From assembly GCF_900240995.1 (NCBI RefSeq), contig NZ_LT965953.1, forward strand, positions 827,303-891,302: DNA of 64,000 bases, read 5' to 3'. Both the position numbers and the translations under genes were made by a program. The notes under the pieces were generated by a model. It did no database searches and was not told the DNA's origin. It saw nothing but the letters and a program-made list of their open reading frames with translations. This DNA is from Bacillus sp. Marseille-P3661 (GTDB lineage Bacteria; Bacillota; Bacilli; Bacillales; Bacillaceae_J). Shown one piece after another: positions 25,511 to 34,523 of the stretch; position 1 is the first letter of the stretch, and each line of letters begins with the position of its first letter.

Positions 25511-26121
25511 TGCTTGTTGAAATTAACTTACTAGGAAAACCAGAAAAACGAAATCTCGCTCCCTTTGTGATCTTTACGAGTTTAGCAATATTAATAGTTA
25601 GTCTAAGTATACTAGCTTTCATGTTATATAAAACAACGGAATCAGAATTAACTAGATTAGAGCGGGAGCTACAATCTAAGCAACAGTTGCTTTCTGTATA
25701 CGAGCAAAAAAAAGGAACTGAATCTGCAACAACAGCGGTCGATGATTTAATTGCAACGATTGAATGGGTGGAAACTTTCCCTACGCCAACGGTGCTTTTA
25801 ATTCAGCATTTGACGTCATTGTTGCCTGAACGCGGCTTTATTATGAATTTTTCCTATAGTGATGATGGTAGTCTAGGTCTACAGGTCCAAACGGATACAA
25901 ATCGTGAAATGGCTTATTACTTAAAGTCCTTGCTAGATTCCCCTTATATTAGCGAAGCGAGTTTAAATAGTTTGTCAACGATTCCAATCGTAGTTGAGGG
26001 AGAAGAAGGCAGTGGAACTTTTGAAGGAAATAATTATGTTCCTCGTTATACAGGTCAATTTCAATTAACAGTAAATAAAGATGCTTTAAGAGCTGAAGTC
26101 GAAGCGGAGGGAGAATCATAA
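25510..26121 (+). CDS. pilN: Pilus assembly protein PilN
   Basis: 203 residues. The N-terminal VEINLLGKPEKRN is the PilM-binding motif of PilN (consensus INLLP). It is followed by a membrane helix (about 16-38) and a coiled-coil stretch rich in Glu and Gln (residues 40-75). The rest is a small alpha-beta domain facing outward. Start ATG 25510 overlaps the pilM stop by one base, and the stop overlaps the pilO start in the same way. The order pilM-pilN-pilO is the standard alignment subcomplex. Confidence 0.85.
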   Translation: MLVEINLLGKPEKRNLAPFVIFTSLAILIVSLSILAFMLYKTTESELTRLERELQSKQQLLSVYEQKKGTESATTAVDDLIATIEWVETFPTPTVLLIQHLTSLLPERGFIMNFSYSDDGSLGLQVQTDTNREMAYYLKSLLDSPYISEASLNSLSTIPIVVEGEEGSGTFEGNNYVPRYTGQFQLTVNKDALRAEVEAEGES

Positions 26122-27209
26122 TGGCCCTTCATTTTACTCGAAAATTAACGCTGCTGCTAATTGCTGGTATTCTCGTTATCAGCGGAGCATTTGCTGGCTT
26201 TTACTATTCAAAAATAAAACCAACGCAACAAAGTATTGAAAGTTTAAAGAATAGCGTTGCGACTGAAGAAAAGTTATTAGCTGCTTATGAAAATAAAGTG
26301 AATGAAATCCAAGAAAAGACAGCACAGAACTCTACTAATTTGCAAAAAAAAGTACCGGTAAAACCGATACTTGAGCAATTTTTATTAGATTTAGAAAGAG
26401 CGGAAGTTGTTTCAAATAGTTTTATATCCAGCATGACATTTGGGCATGAAGATGTAACAGTGGAACCTGCGGGAGCGAATGGTGAGTCAACTCTAGAAAA
26501 CAAAGTTGAAGGTGCCGGTCAGATTGACGAGGCACAGCAAATTCAAAATGGTGATCAACAAGATGAGCAATCTCCTAGTGTGGTAACAACCCCACCGCCT
26601 TCTAATCTGCCGCCAGGAATGAAACGATTAAGTATCAATTTATCTGTTCAATCGCCTAATTATTATGCGATGGAGACCTTTTTAAAAGCCATTGAAGATT
26701 TAGAACGAATCACGAAAATAGACACGCTTACATTTTCTGGACCTCCAGAGAGACGGACGATCATTGAGGAAGAGGATACAAGGTTGTCGTATAATCTGAC
26801 AATTTCTACATTTTATCACCCGGGTATTGAGGAGCTGCAAAATGAGTTACCTCCATTTGAAGTTCCAGAGCCAGCTAACAAGCAAAACCCATTAGCTAAA
26901 GCTAGTAATGGGATAAACGAAGTTGCTGCAAAGGAACAGGTCACTCTAAATAGATCTGTTACTGTTGCAGGTTATCCTATTGACCAAGTTCCAGAACAAG
27001 TTGATGAGCTATTGCACCAACAGCAGGATAATGTGATTTTACATAAAGTGAAACCTGGAGAAAGCTTATACTCCATATCAGTTAAATATTACGATACGTT
27101 TAAAAAAGAATTATTTCTTCAGGAGTATAACAACTTAAAAAATAATATCATACATCCAAACCAAATTATAAGAGTTCCGATGGATAGCAGTTCTATTGTC
27201 AACAATTGA
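26121..27209 (+). CDS. pilO: PilO-like alignment protein fused to a C-terminal LysM domain
   Basis: 362 residues; PilO is usually about 200. One membrane helix (about 9-28), then a coiled coil (33-70) with ATEEKLLAAYENKVNEI-like heptads, then a PilO-type ferredoxin-like domain with RLSINLSVQSPNYYAMETFL (about 170-190). A Pro/Gln/Asn linker comes next. The C-terminal 47 residues form a LysM: HKVKPGESLYSISVKYY ... NNIIHPNQIIRVP. LysM binds peptidoglycan N-acetylglucosamine. This fusion could anchor the alignment complex to the thick Gram-positive wall where Gram-negatives use PilP/PilQ (inference). A strong terminator follows at 27221. Confidence 0.85.
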   Translation: MALHFTRKLTLLLIAGILVISGAFAGFYYSKIKPTQQSIESLKNSVATEEKLLAAYENKVNEIQEKTAQNSTNLQKKVPVKPILEQFLLDLERAEVVSNSFISSMTFGHEDVTVEPAGANGESTLENKVEGAGQIDEAQQIQNGDQQDEQSPSVVTTPPPSNLPPGMKRLSINLSVQSPNYYAMETFLKAIEDLERITKIDTLTFSGPPERRTIIEEEDTRLSYNLTISTFYHPGIEELQNELPPFEVPEPANKQNPLAKASNGINEVAAKEQVTLNRSVTVAGYPIDQVPEQVDELLHQQQDNVILHKVKPGESLYSISVKYYDTFKKELFLQEYNNLKNNIIHPNQIIRVPMDSSSIVNN

Positions 27210-27220
27210 CGAATAGTATT

Positions 27221-27257
27221 AAGAACAAGACGACAAATGTCTTGTTCTTTTTTATTT
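27221..27257 (+). terminator. Terminator closing the pilus operon
   Basis: AAGAACAAGAC (27221-27231) and GTCTTGTTCTT (27239-27249) form a perfect 11-bp stem followed by a T-rich run. It separates the pilus genes from spoIIB. Confidence 0.92.
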
Positions 27258-27313
27258 TCGTTATGTTAGCATTAATAAAAGTGCGCGAGCGAACCGTTGA
27301 AAGAGGTGGAAAA

Positions 27314-28438
27314 ATGGACAAGCAGCGAACAGAGCGTATTTCGATTCGCATTAATGGTAAAGAAAAGAATCTATTATCTGAGGATGAATTGAATCAAGAG
27401 ATCGCCGTAGCAAGTGAGAGTGTGCATGATGAACCAGGGGAGTTTGAGAAAACGTATGTCCTAGATAATGAAAATGACGAAGACTTTCAAACCAATATAA
27501 TCGACTTTGAAGAAGTTCGTTTAGAAAGAGGCTATAATAAGACTATCAAAAAAAGAAAGTTCACGTCTTTACCGCCCCCACGGCATAAATTACCTAAGAA
27601 AAAGAAACGCCATACCCCGTTATTTAAACATAGACCTGCATTTTCAGCATCAAAAAAGATGCTGGCTGCATTAATATCAGCAATTATTATCGGTACGGGC
27701 TTTGGTTATATTGTATTATCATTATTTACAGATATTTCTGATTCGACTGAACCTCCTAGAGGTAATGTTCAACAAGCCGTTGCACCACCTAATCCAAGTG
27801 TTGAAAGCAACCAACCTTCACAAACTGCTAGTACGGCAGGAGCCGGCATTACTGAAATAGAAGCAATGGGTGTTCAAGTGATCCAAGGTGGTGCTTTCTC
27901 ATCAGTGGAGGCAGCCAATCAGTTTGCCGCAAAATTAACAACAAATGGACAAGCGGCTGTAATAGTACCTGAATCGAATCCGGTGTTAATGTTTATTGGT
28001 ATTGGGACAAACTCGACTGAAATTGGCGCGATAAGTGAGTACTATAAAGAGCAGGGACAGGAAATCTACGTAAAAAGTGTGAAGACATCAAGTGTAGATG
28101 CTAAATTAATAGATGAATCCTATACATCCTTCATACACAACGGACAGGATCTTTTTAAGTCGTTAATTACCCTATCAACACAGGCATTCACTGCTAGTAA
28201 GGTAGATGATAATAGTTGGTCTAGTCTTGAACAAAGCTATAAAAACTGGAATGGTGCAATTCCTAACGAATTACCGGATTCATTAACAGCTTTTTCAGGA
28301 TCGATTACAAATGCTTATCAAGCTTTATCAGCTTATAGATCATCACTAGATGAAGGACAACTTTGGAAAAGTCAGCAGGCATTGTTAGAAGGCTACATTG
28401 CTTATGATCAGTGGGTAAAAAATTCTAAAAATGAATAA
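27314..28438 (+). CDS. spoIIB: SpoIIB-like SPOR-domain membrane protein
   Basis: 374 residues from ATG 27314, behind AGAGGTGG. A long cytoplasmic N-terminus (about 1-115) ends in a highly basic segment (HKLPKKKKRHTP). One membrane helix spans about 118-140. A Pro/Ser/Gln linker leads to an SPOR domain (about 175-250: VQVIQGGAFSSVEAANQFA ... YVKSV). SpoIIB helps septal wall dissolution and engulfment early in sporulation and sits between comC and maf in B. subtilis, as here. SPOR domains bind denuded glycan at septa. Identification rests on position, plan and SPOR domain. An in-frame start at 27206 overlaps the pilus terminator and is rejected. Confidence 0.82.
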   Translation: MDKQRTERISIRINGKEKNLLSEDELNQEIAVASESVHDEPGEFEKTYVLDNENDEDFQTNIIDFEEVRLERGYNKTIKKRKFTSLPPPRHKLPKKKKRHTPLFKHRPAFSASKKMLAALISAIIIGTGFGYIVLSLFTDISDSTEPPRGNVQQAVAPPNPSVESNQPSQTASTAGAGITEIEAMGVQVIQGGAFSSVEAANQFAAKLTTNGQAAVIVPESNPVLMFIGIGTNSTEIGAISEYYKEQGQEIYVKSVKTSSVDAKLIDESYTSFIHNGQDLFKSLITLSTQAFTASKVDDNSWSSLEQSYKNWNGAIPNELPDSLTAFSGSITNAYQALSAYRSSLDEGQLWKSQQALLEGYIAYDQWVKNSKNE

Positions 28439-28496
28439 AACCGTACGATTTTTAATTTCTCAAAGAAAGTATAGCTGAAAATTAAACTTTTAAGAA

Positions 28497-28526
28497 AAGA
28501 AACCGATAGGGTTTCTTTTTGTTTTT
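28497..28526 (+). terminator. Terminator after spoIIB
   Basis: AAGAAACC (28497-28504) pairs with GGTTTCTT around GATAG, then a long T run. The rest of 28439-28714 is AT-rich. It holds a direct repeat, TTTTTAATTTCTCAAA, once near 28449 and once near 28597, of unknown meaning. Confidence 0.85.
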
Positions 28527-28714
28527 GCATAGAAATGCTTAAAGTAAAAGGTATAGTTAACAAAAGTTATTTATATAGCTTAGAAGGTAGATATAGAATT
28601 TTTAATTTCTCAAATTTGTTTCACGATAAAAAGTTTGGTATTTTACGATTAACACTTGTTTATTAAGTAAGCAGTGGGCTTTTAGAGAAGAAAATATGTG
28701 ATAGGTGATGAGAT

Positions 28715-29278
28715 ATGAAAAAGCTAATTCTTGCATCGGGATCTCCTCGAAGAAAGGAGTTATTAGAAAAAGCGAATATTCCTTTTGAAATTATTATAAG
28801 TAAAGTCGACGAAACCTTTGATCCTAACGAAGGTCCTGATGAGATTGTGAAATCATTGGCGCTTCAAAAAGCAGAAGATGTTTCAAAGCATCAGCCTGAG
28901 GATGCTGTAGTTCTTGGAGCAGATACGATCGTTACATTTGAGGATCAAATTTTAGGCAAACCGAAAGATAAAGATGAAGCAAAAAAAATGCTGCAGCTAT
29001 TATCTGGGAAAGAGCATGTTGTTTATACAGGGGTTGCGATTGTGACAAAGGGAAATCGATCGGCTTTTTACGAGCCAACCAAAGTCACGTTCTGGGAACT
29101 TGAAGAAAGTGAGATTGATCAGTATATTGAGAGCGGTGAACCGTTTGATAAAGCGGGTGCTTATGGAATCCAAGGACTTGGTGCACTTCTTGTAAAACGG
29201 ATTGAAGGAGACTATTTTAGTGTGGTTGGGTTACCAATTTCAAGGACAGTTAGGGAATTGAAAAAATTTATGAATTAG
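28715..29278 (+). CDS. maf: Maf nucleotide pyrophosphatase
   Basis: 187 residues, the normal length. Maf proteins hydrolyse non-canonical or modified nucleoside triphosphates and influence septum formation. [11 protein letters not shown] at the N-terminus is the defining nucleotide-binding motif. [15 protein letters not shown] (the catalytic Asp near residue 70), [12 protein letters not shown] and [23 protein letters not shown] complete the family pattern. SD GATAGGTGATGAG precedes the ATG. The order spoIIB-maf-radC-mreB is as in B. subtilis. Confidence 0.96.
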   Translation: MKKLILASGSPRRKELLEKANIPFEIIISKVDETFDPNEGPDEIVKSLALQKAEDVSKHQPEDAVVLGADTIVTFEDQILGKPKDKDEAKKMLQLLSGKEHVVYTGVAIVTKGNRSAFYEPTKVTFWELEESEIDQYIESGEPFDKAGAYGIQGLGALLVKRIEGDYFSVVGLPISRTVRELKKFMN

Positions 29279-29324
29279 TGCTTGTAATTTTAAATAATGG
29301 CCATAATATAAGGGGATGAAAACT

Positions 29325-30014
29325 TTGGAAGGAAAATCGCTTATGATCCGCGATTTCCCGAAAGATGAGACGCCACGAGAACGATTAATTGCTGATGGCC
29401 CATCAAGTTTATCTAACCAAGAATTGTTAGCAATCCTACTTCGAACGGGAACGAAAAATGAATCTGTATTACAATTAGCTAATCGCTTGATCAAGCATTT
29501 TGATGGCTTACGAATGTTAAAGGATGCAACAATTGAGGAAATTACCAATATCCATGGTATAGGGCAAGTTAAAGCGCTACAAATTATCGCATCTGTAGAG
29601 CTTGGACGAAGAATGGGTAGATTGCAATATGATGATCGATATGTTATTCGATCCCCGGAAGATGCAGCGAAATATATGATGGATGAAATGCGCTTTTTAT
29701 CACAAGAACATTTTGTTTGTCTTTACTTAAATACTAAAAATCAAGTTATCCATAAACAATCGATTTTTATCGGTAGTTTAAATGCATCCATTGTCCACCC
29801 GCGAGAGGTGTTTAAGGAAGCGTTGCGACGTTCGAGTGCATCGATTATCTGTCTTCATAATCATCCAAGTGGCGACGCAACGCCAAGTCGTGAGGATATT
29901 GAAGTGACAAAAAGGCTAGTTGAATGTGGGAAATTACTAGGAATTGAAATTCTTGATCATTTAATTATTGGTGAGCAAAAGTTTATAAGTCTCAAGGAAA
30001 AAGGATATGTATAA
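29325..30014 (+). CDS. radC: RadC family protein (JAB/MPN domain)
   Basis: 229 residues. An N-terminal helix-hairpin-helix (ITNIHGIGQVKALQI) is followed by the JAB1/MPN metal site HNHPSGDATPSRED near residue 180. The cellular role is unsettled despite the old DNA-repair name. The start is TTG 29325, with AGGGG 9 bases upstream. The ATG at 29316 directly abuts that binding site and cannot use it. ATG 29343 with AAGGA upstream is a reasonable alternative. The stop region forms a small stem (AAGGATA...TATCCTT followed by T-rich sequence) that may terminate transcription. The 290 bp to mreB shows no other named feature. Confidence 0.93.
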   Translation: MEGKSLMIRDFPKDETPRERLIADGPSSLSNQELLAILLRTGTKNESVLQLANRLIKHFDGLRMLKDATIEEITNIHGIGQVKALQIIASVELGRRMGRLQYDDRYVIRSPEDAAKYMMDEMRFLSQEHFVCLYLNTKNQVIHKQSIFIGSLNASIVHPREVFKEALRRSSASIICLHNHPSGDATPSREDIEVTKRLVECGKLLGIEILDHLIIGEQKFISLKEKGYV

Positions 30015-30304
30015 GACTATCCTTTTCTCTTTATTTACATTATAATTAAAATTATGAGTTTGTGTGTACTCACGGGAAATGTTCTTTATTAGGTTAAAAT
30101 TTCATTGATAACTAATCTAAGAGGTACTAACAAGATAAGTAGCTTTTTGCTGTTGTGCCAATGTTTCAGAATATATCCCCATAAGGACATTTCTAATCAT
30201 AGAAAATAAGCGATATTGCTTTCGAAATACACAACTTATATCTCGGTTAATTAGAAACTAAATTTCAGAATGACCGGTTTTTAGAAAGGAAGAGGTACAT
30301 ATAT

Positions 30305-31345
30305 ATGTTTGGTTTAGGTGGCTTTTCTCGCGATATGGGAATTGACTTAGGAACAGCTAATACCCTTGTTTATGTTAAAGGAAAAGGGGTAGTTGTTCGT
30401 GAGCCTTCGGTAGTTGCCCTTCGTACTGATAAGGGTACGATTGAAGCGGTGGGAAATGAAGCGAAGAATATGATCGGGCGTACGCCAGGAAATATTGTCG
30501 CAGTTAGGCCGATGAAGGATGGAGTTATTGCCGACTTTGAAACAACAGCGATCATGTTAAAGCATTTTATTAATCTAGCAATGCGGAATCAGTCCTCTTT
30601 TTCACGTAAGCCGAATGTGATGGTATGCGTGCCCTCGGGTATAACTGCAGTTGAAAAGCGTGCAGTTGAAGATGCAACAGTTCAAGCTGGTGCACGTACT
30701 GCGTATACGATTGAAGAGCCCTTTGCTGCAGCGATTGGCGCTAACTTACCTGTATGGGAGCCAACGGGCAGTATGGTTGTAGATATCGGTGGAGGAACAA
30801 CAGAGGTTGCGATTATTTCCCTTGGCGGAATTGTAACAAGCCAATCAGTTAGAGTAGCTGGTGATGATATGGATGATGCCATTATCCAATATGTTAAGAA
30901 AAAGTACAGCTTAATGATTGGTGAGCGTACGGCTGAACAGCTAAAGCTTGAAATCGGGTCAGCGGGATATCCTGAAGGCATTGAACCAATGGACATTCGT
31001 GGTCGTGATTTGTTGACAGGCTTACCCAAAACGATTTCTATTTCAGCTGAGGAAGTTGGATCAGCTTTACAAGATACGGTTTATGCGATTGTAGAAGGAG
31101 TTAAGAACACATTAGAGAAATCACCACCAGAATTAGCAGCAGATATTATGGATCGGGGTATCGTGTTAACAGGTGGAGGAGCTTTATTAAGAAATCTCGA
31201 TAAAGTAATTAGTGAAGAAACAAAAATGCCTGTATTAGTAGCTGAAGAGCCATTAGATTGTGTCGCTATTGGAACAGGTAAGGCATTAGATAATCTTCAT
31301 CTCTTCAGATCCAAAGCAGGAATTACATCGAGAAACAGAAAATAA
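30305..31345 (+). CDS. mreB: Rod-shape determining protein MreB
   Basis: 346 residues. Bacterial actin that organises lateral cell-wall synthesis beneath the membrane. The N-terminal [10 protein letters not shown] is the membrane-binding tip. Phosphate loop 1 is [15 protein letters not shown], phosphate loop 2 is [14 protein letters not shown], and the adenosine motif is LTGGGALL near residue 288. The ATG follows GGAAGAGG. Head of the mreBCD-minCD cluster, as in B. subtilis. Confidence 0.98.
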   Translation: MFGLGGFSRDMGIDLGTANTLVYVKGKGVVVREPSVVALRTDKGTIEAVGNEAKNMIGRTPGNIVAVRPMKDGVIADFETTAIMLKHFINLAMRNQSSFSRKPNVMVCVPSGITAVEKRAVEDATVQAGARTAYTIEEPFAAAIGANLPVWEPTGSMVVDIGGGTTEVAIISLGGIVTSQSVRVAGDDMDDAIIQYVKKKYSLMIGERTAEQLKLEIGSAGYPEGIEPMDIRGRDLLTGLPKTISISAEEVGSALQDTVYAIVEGVKNTLEKSPPELAADIMDRGIVLTGGGALLRNLDKVISEETKMPVLVAEEPLDCVAIGTGKALDNLHLFRSKAGITSRNRK

Positions 31346-31362
31346 TGAAGTAGGTGTAAATC

Positions 31363-32241
31363 ATGCCACAGTTTTTCTTAAACAAACGGTTGATCGTGCT
31401 TTTAGTCAGTATTATTTTATTGGTGGCATTGATTGGTTTTTCATTGAATGATCGTTCTAAGTTGAGTTGGCCTGAACAGTTTTTAAAAGATACTGTTGGC
31501 TGGTTTCAATCTATCTTACATCAACCCGCTCAATATGCAGCGGGTTTCTTTGAAAATATAAGTGAAATCAAGAATACATTTGAGGAAAATAAACTATTAA
31601 AGGCACGATTGGACGAGTATGTAGAATTAAATGCTCGCGTATTAGAATTAGAAAGTGAAAATGAGCGTCTTCGTGAAATCTTGGATAAGAAAGAAAGCTT
31701 GCGGAATTTTAAAATAACCCAAGCAACAGTAATCGCTCGAAATCCTGACTATTGGCACGAGCTTATCTTTATTAATAAAGGTGAACAGCACGGTGTAAAG
31801 ATAAACATGGCTGTCATTACCTCTAAAGGAATGATAGGAAAGGTAAAACAAGTTTCACAATTTACATCTACTGTTCAATTGCTAAGTGCAGAGGATCGAA
31901 CAAATCGAATTTCTGCGATCATTAAAGGAAATGCAGATGTTTTCGGTTTAATAGAGGGCTACGATGAAGAAAGAAAGGCACTTCTATTTAAGCGAATTCC
32001 TTTTGATGTTAAGGTTGAAGAAAAGCAGACTGTTGTTACTTCTGGATTAGGCGGTGTGTTTCCAAAAGGCTTAGTCATTGGGGAAGTTATCGAAGTAGTA
32101 CCTGATGAATATGGTTTAACACAAATGGCTTATATTAAGCCGTCAGCAGACTTTTATGATATTGATCATGTGATGATTGTAGAACGATTGTCTTCGACAC
32201 CAGATGAGGATTTGCTAGAGCAAGTAGAAGGAGGATACTAA
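31363..32241 (+). CDS. mreC: Rod-shape determining protein MreC
   Basis: 292 residues. One N-terminal membrane helix (about 8-27), a coiled coil (about 68-110, VELNARVLELESENERLREIL) and an extracellular beta-rich domain with VIARNPDYWHELIFINKG and GLGGVFPKGLVIGEV, both standard for MreC. It links MreB to the wall-synthesis enzymes outside the membrane. Starts 17 bp after mreB behind AGTAGGTG, and its stop is followed at once by mreD. Confidence 0.97.
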   Translation: MPQFFLNKRLIVLLVSIILLVALIGFSLNDRSKLSWPEQFLKDTVGWFQSILHQPAQYAAGFFENISEIKNTFEENKLLKARLDEYVELNARVLELESENERLREILDKKESLRNFKITQATVIARNPDYWHELIFINKGEQHGVKINMAVITSKGMIGKVKQVSQFTSTVQLLSAEDRTNRISAIIKGNADVFGLIEGYDEERKALLFKRIPFDVKVEEKQTVVTSGLGGVFPKGLVIGEVIEVVPDEYGLTQMAYIKPSADFYDIDHVMIVERLSSTPDEDLLEQVEGGY

Positions 32242-32766
32242 ATGAGACGTTTCCTCCTGCCGTTTATAATTTTTATCGCATTTATTTCCGAAAGTAGTTT
32301 TGTTGAGCTGACCCCTTTAGGGAAATTGGAAATGGATAGAATATTTGTTCCGAGATTTACGATTATTTTAATAATGTTAGTTACTTTTTTTTATGATCGA
32401 AATAAAGCAATTGTTTATTCGATTATTGCAGGTTTACTTTATGATGTTATTTATACAGATATAATTGGTGTCTATATGTTTTCGTTTCCACTTGTTATTT
32501 ATATAATCTCCTATACGATGAAAGTCCTACATGTTAATATATTCGTAGTATTCCTTATTACTGTCATTGGAATAGGCTTGTTAGAAACGATTGTATATGG
32601 GCTCTACTATTTAGTAAACGTTGCTCCGCTTGATTGGAATGGCTTCCTTTATAATCGGTTATTACCAACAGCAGTATTAAATGCTGTTTTTATAATTCTT
32701 GTTTATTATCCAATGAAACAATTTCTAACAAAATTAGAAAAATTATCAATGAAAGATTCTGTTTAA
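32242..32766 (+). CDS. mreD: Rod-shape determining protein MreD
   Basis: 174 residues, almost wholly hydrophobic with about five to six membrane helices. ITSFVELTPLG-type loop and FIFVPRFTIILIMLV-like second helix region fit MreD. GLLYDVIYTDIIGVYMF (about 62-78) is the most conserved stretch. It begins directly after the mreC stop (AGAAGGAGG upstream), so translation is coupled. Completes the elongasome membrane trio. Confidence 0.93.
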   Translation: MRRFLLPFIIFIAFISESSFVELTPLGKLEMDRIFVPRFTIILIMLVTFFYDRNKAIVYSIIAGLLYDVIYTDIIGVYMFSFPLVIYIISYTMKVLHVNIFVVFLITVIGIGLLETIVYGLYYLVNVAPLDWNGFLYNRLLPTAVLNAVFIILVYYPMKQFLTKLEKLSMKDSV

Positions 32767-32823
32767 TTAATAAAGGAAATACAGCATAAATGTCGAAACA
32801 ATTATGTACTGAGGTGAGCGAAG

Positions 32824-33504
32824 ATGATCGGACAGAAACAGCAATTTGTGACAATCAAAGGTACAAAAAGTGGCTTATCTCTCCATTTGGACGATTCGTG
32901 TTCGTTTCAACAACTATTAAAGGAGCTAGAAGAAAAGCTATCTACTAATCAGCAGAAAGATAGTCCTTTAATTTCTGTTGATATAAAAGTTGGAAATAGG
33001 TATCTTAATAGACAACAACAAGATGAGATCCGAGAAATCATTCGAAGTAAAAAAAAGCTAGTCATCGGTTCCTTTGAATCCAATGTATTAACAAAAGAAG
33101 AAGCACTAGAATGGAAAAAGCAAACCGATATTACAACGGTAGCAAAAATAATTCGTTCCGGTCAGGTATTCCAAGTTCCAGGCGATTTATTACTGATTGG
33201 TGATGTCAATCCTGGTGGAACAGTAATTGCGGGCGGAAATATCTTTGTATTGGGTGTATTAAGAGGAATTGCCCATGCAGGCTGTTATGGAAATGACGAT
33301 GCGGTTATAACTGCATCTGTAATGAAACCAATGCAAATAAGAATTAATAATCTTGTAAGTCGTTCACCTGATAATCAAGATGCAGGCAATGAAATGGAAT
33401 GTGCTTTCATTGATACGCATGAAAATCAAATAATCATAGATCGAGTACAAGCGTTACCGCATCTAAGACCAAAACTAACGAGGCTTGAAAGGGGTATGAT
33501 GTAA
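32824..33504 (+). CDS. minC: Septum-site inhibitor MinC
   Basis: 226 residues. The N-terminal FtsZ-antagonist domain (1-100) includes [17 protein letters not shown]. The C-terminal beta-helix begins near residue 110 with [24 protein letters not shown] and contains [16 protein letters not shown], which binds MinD. With MinD it blocks division at the poles. The stop is 1 bp before minD's ATG. Confidence 0.96.
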   Translation: MIGQKQQFVTIKGTKSGLSLHLDDSCSFQQLLKELEEKLSTNQQKDSPLISVDIKVGNRYLNRQQQDEIREIIRSKKKLVIGSFESNVLTKEEALEWKKQTDITTVAKIIRSGQVFQVPGDLLLIGDVNPGGTVIAGGNIFVLGVLRGIAHAGCYGNDDAVITASVMKPMQIRINNLVSRSPDNQDAGNEMECAFIDTHENQIIIDRVQALPHLRPKLTRLERGMM

Positions 33505-33505
33505 A

Positions 33506-34303
33506 ATGGGAGAGGCTATCGTTATTACATCCGGTAAAGGCGGCGTCGGAAAAACAACAACAACAGCGAACTTAGGCACTGCCCTAGCATTAACAGGTAA
33601 AAAGGTATGTTTAATTGATACAGATATTGGTTTACGTAATTTAGATGTTGTAATGGGACTAGAAAATCGGATAATTTATGACCTAGTTGATGTTGTTGAG
33701 GAACGTTGCCGTCTTCAACAAGCATTAATTAAAGACAAACGCTTTGAATGTCTTTATTTGTTACCTGCTGCCCAAACAAAGGACAAGTCTGCTGTGCAGC
33801 CGGAACAAATGAAAAAGCTCGTTGATGAATTAAAACAAGAGTATGATTATATTCTTATTGATTGTCCCGCTGGCATTGAACAAGGCTATAAAAATGCAGT
33901 TGCTGGGGCAGATAAAGCAGTTGTTGTGACGACGCCAGAAGTCTCATCAGTTCGCGATGCTGACCGAATTATCGGATTGTTAGAGCAAGAAGAAATTGAT
34001 CCGCCCAAGCTAATTGTTAACCGAATTCGTAATCATATGATGAAGGCTGGCGATATGCTTGATGTAGATGAAATTATTTCTGTTTTAGCTATTGATCTAT
34101 TGGGAATTGTTGGGGATGATGATACCGTTATTAAGGCATCTAATAAGGGAGAGCCGATTGCATTAGATCCAACAAGTAAGGCGTCTATTGCTTATCGTAA
34201 TATGGCAAGACGCATACTTGGAGAATCCGTGCCATTGTTATCGCTAGAAGATGAAAAAACAGGTGTGTTTTCTAAAATGAAAAAGTTCTTTGGGATGAAG
34301 TAA
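33506..34303 (+). CDS. minD: Septum-site ATPase MinD
   Basis: 265 residues. Deviant Walker A GKGGVGKTTTTANLG at residues 10-24, Walker A' VCLIDTDIGLRNLD, and Walker B DYILIDCPAG. The C-terminal amphipathic helix FSKMKKFFGMK targets the membrane. Recruits MinC to the poles; in Bacillus MinE is absent and DivIVA/MinJ position the pair, which fits the absence of minE here. A strong terminator follows at 34410. Confidence 0.97.
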   Translation: MGEAIVITSGKGGVGKTTTTANLGTALALTGKKVCLIDTDIGLRNLDVVMGLENRIIYDLVDVVEERCRLQQALIKDKRFECLYLLPAAQTKDKSAVQPEQMKKLVDELKQEYDYILIDCPAGIEQGYKNAVAGADKAVVVTTPEVSSVRDADRIIGLLEQEEIDPPKLIVNRIRNHMMKAGDMLDVDEIISVLAIDLLGIVGDDDTVIKASNKGEPIALDPTSKASIAYRNMARRILGESVPLLSLEDEKTGVFSKMKKFFGMK

Positions 34304-34409
34304 TTTCATTTTCAATGATTGCTAGATTGAAAGTCTGCGATAGGTAGTATGTTCATTTTTAGTAACCTGTCCTAAAATGTCTTTAAAATAGGATAAATAT
34401 TTTTAGATT

Positions 34410-34440
34410 AAACACTTCGAGCAGATCGAAGTGTTTTTAT
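34410..34440 (+). terminator. Terminator after minD
   Basis: AAACACTTCGA (34410-34420) and TCGAAGTGTTT (34426-34436) form a perfect stem with a 5-base loop, followed by Ts. It ends the mre-min transcript. Confidence 0.9.
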
Positions 34441-34523
34441 GTGATTCTTCTAATATTATAGCGATACAATGTGTAATCGGATGTAAGTCAATTTTATATT
34501 TACCTAGAAAGAGGATAACGACT

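Noticed and set aside
27206-27313. Upstream extension of spoIIB
   Set aside because: It runs through the perfect pilus-operon terminator. ATG 27314 has its own AGAGGTGG site.
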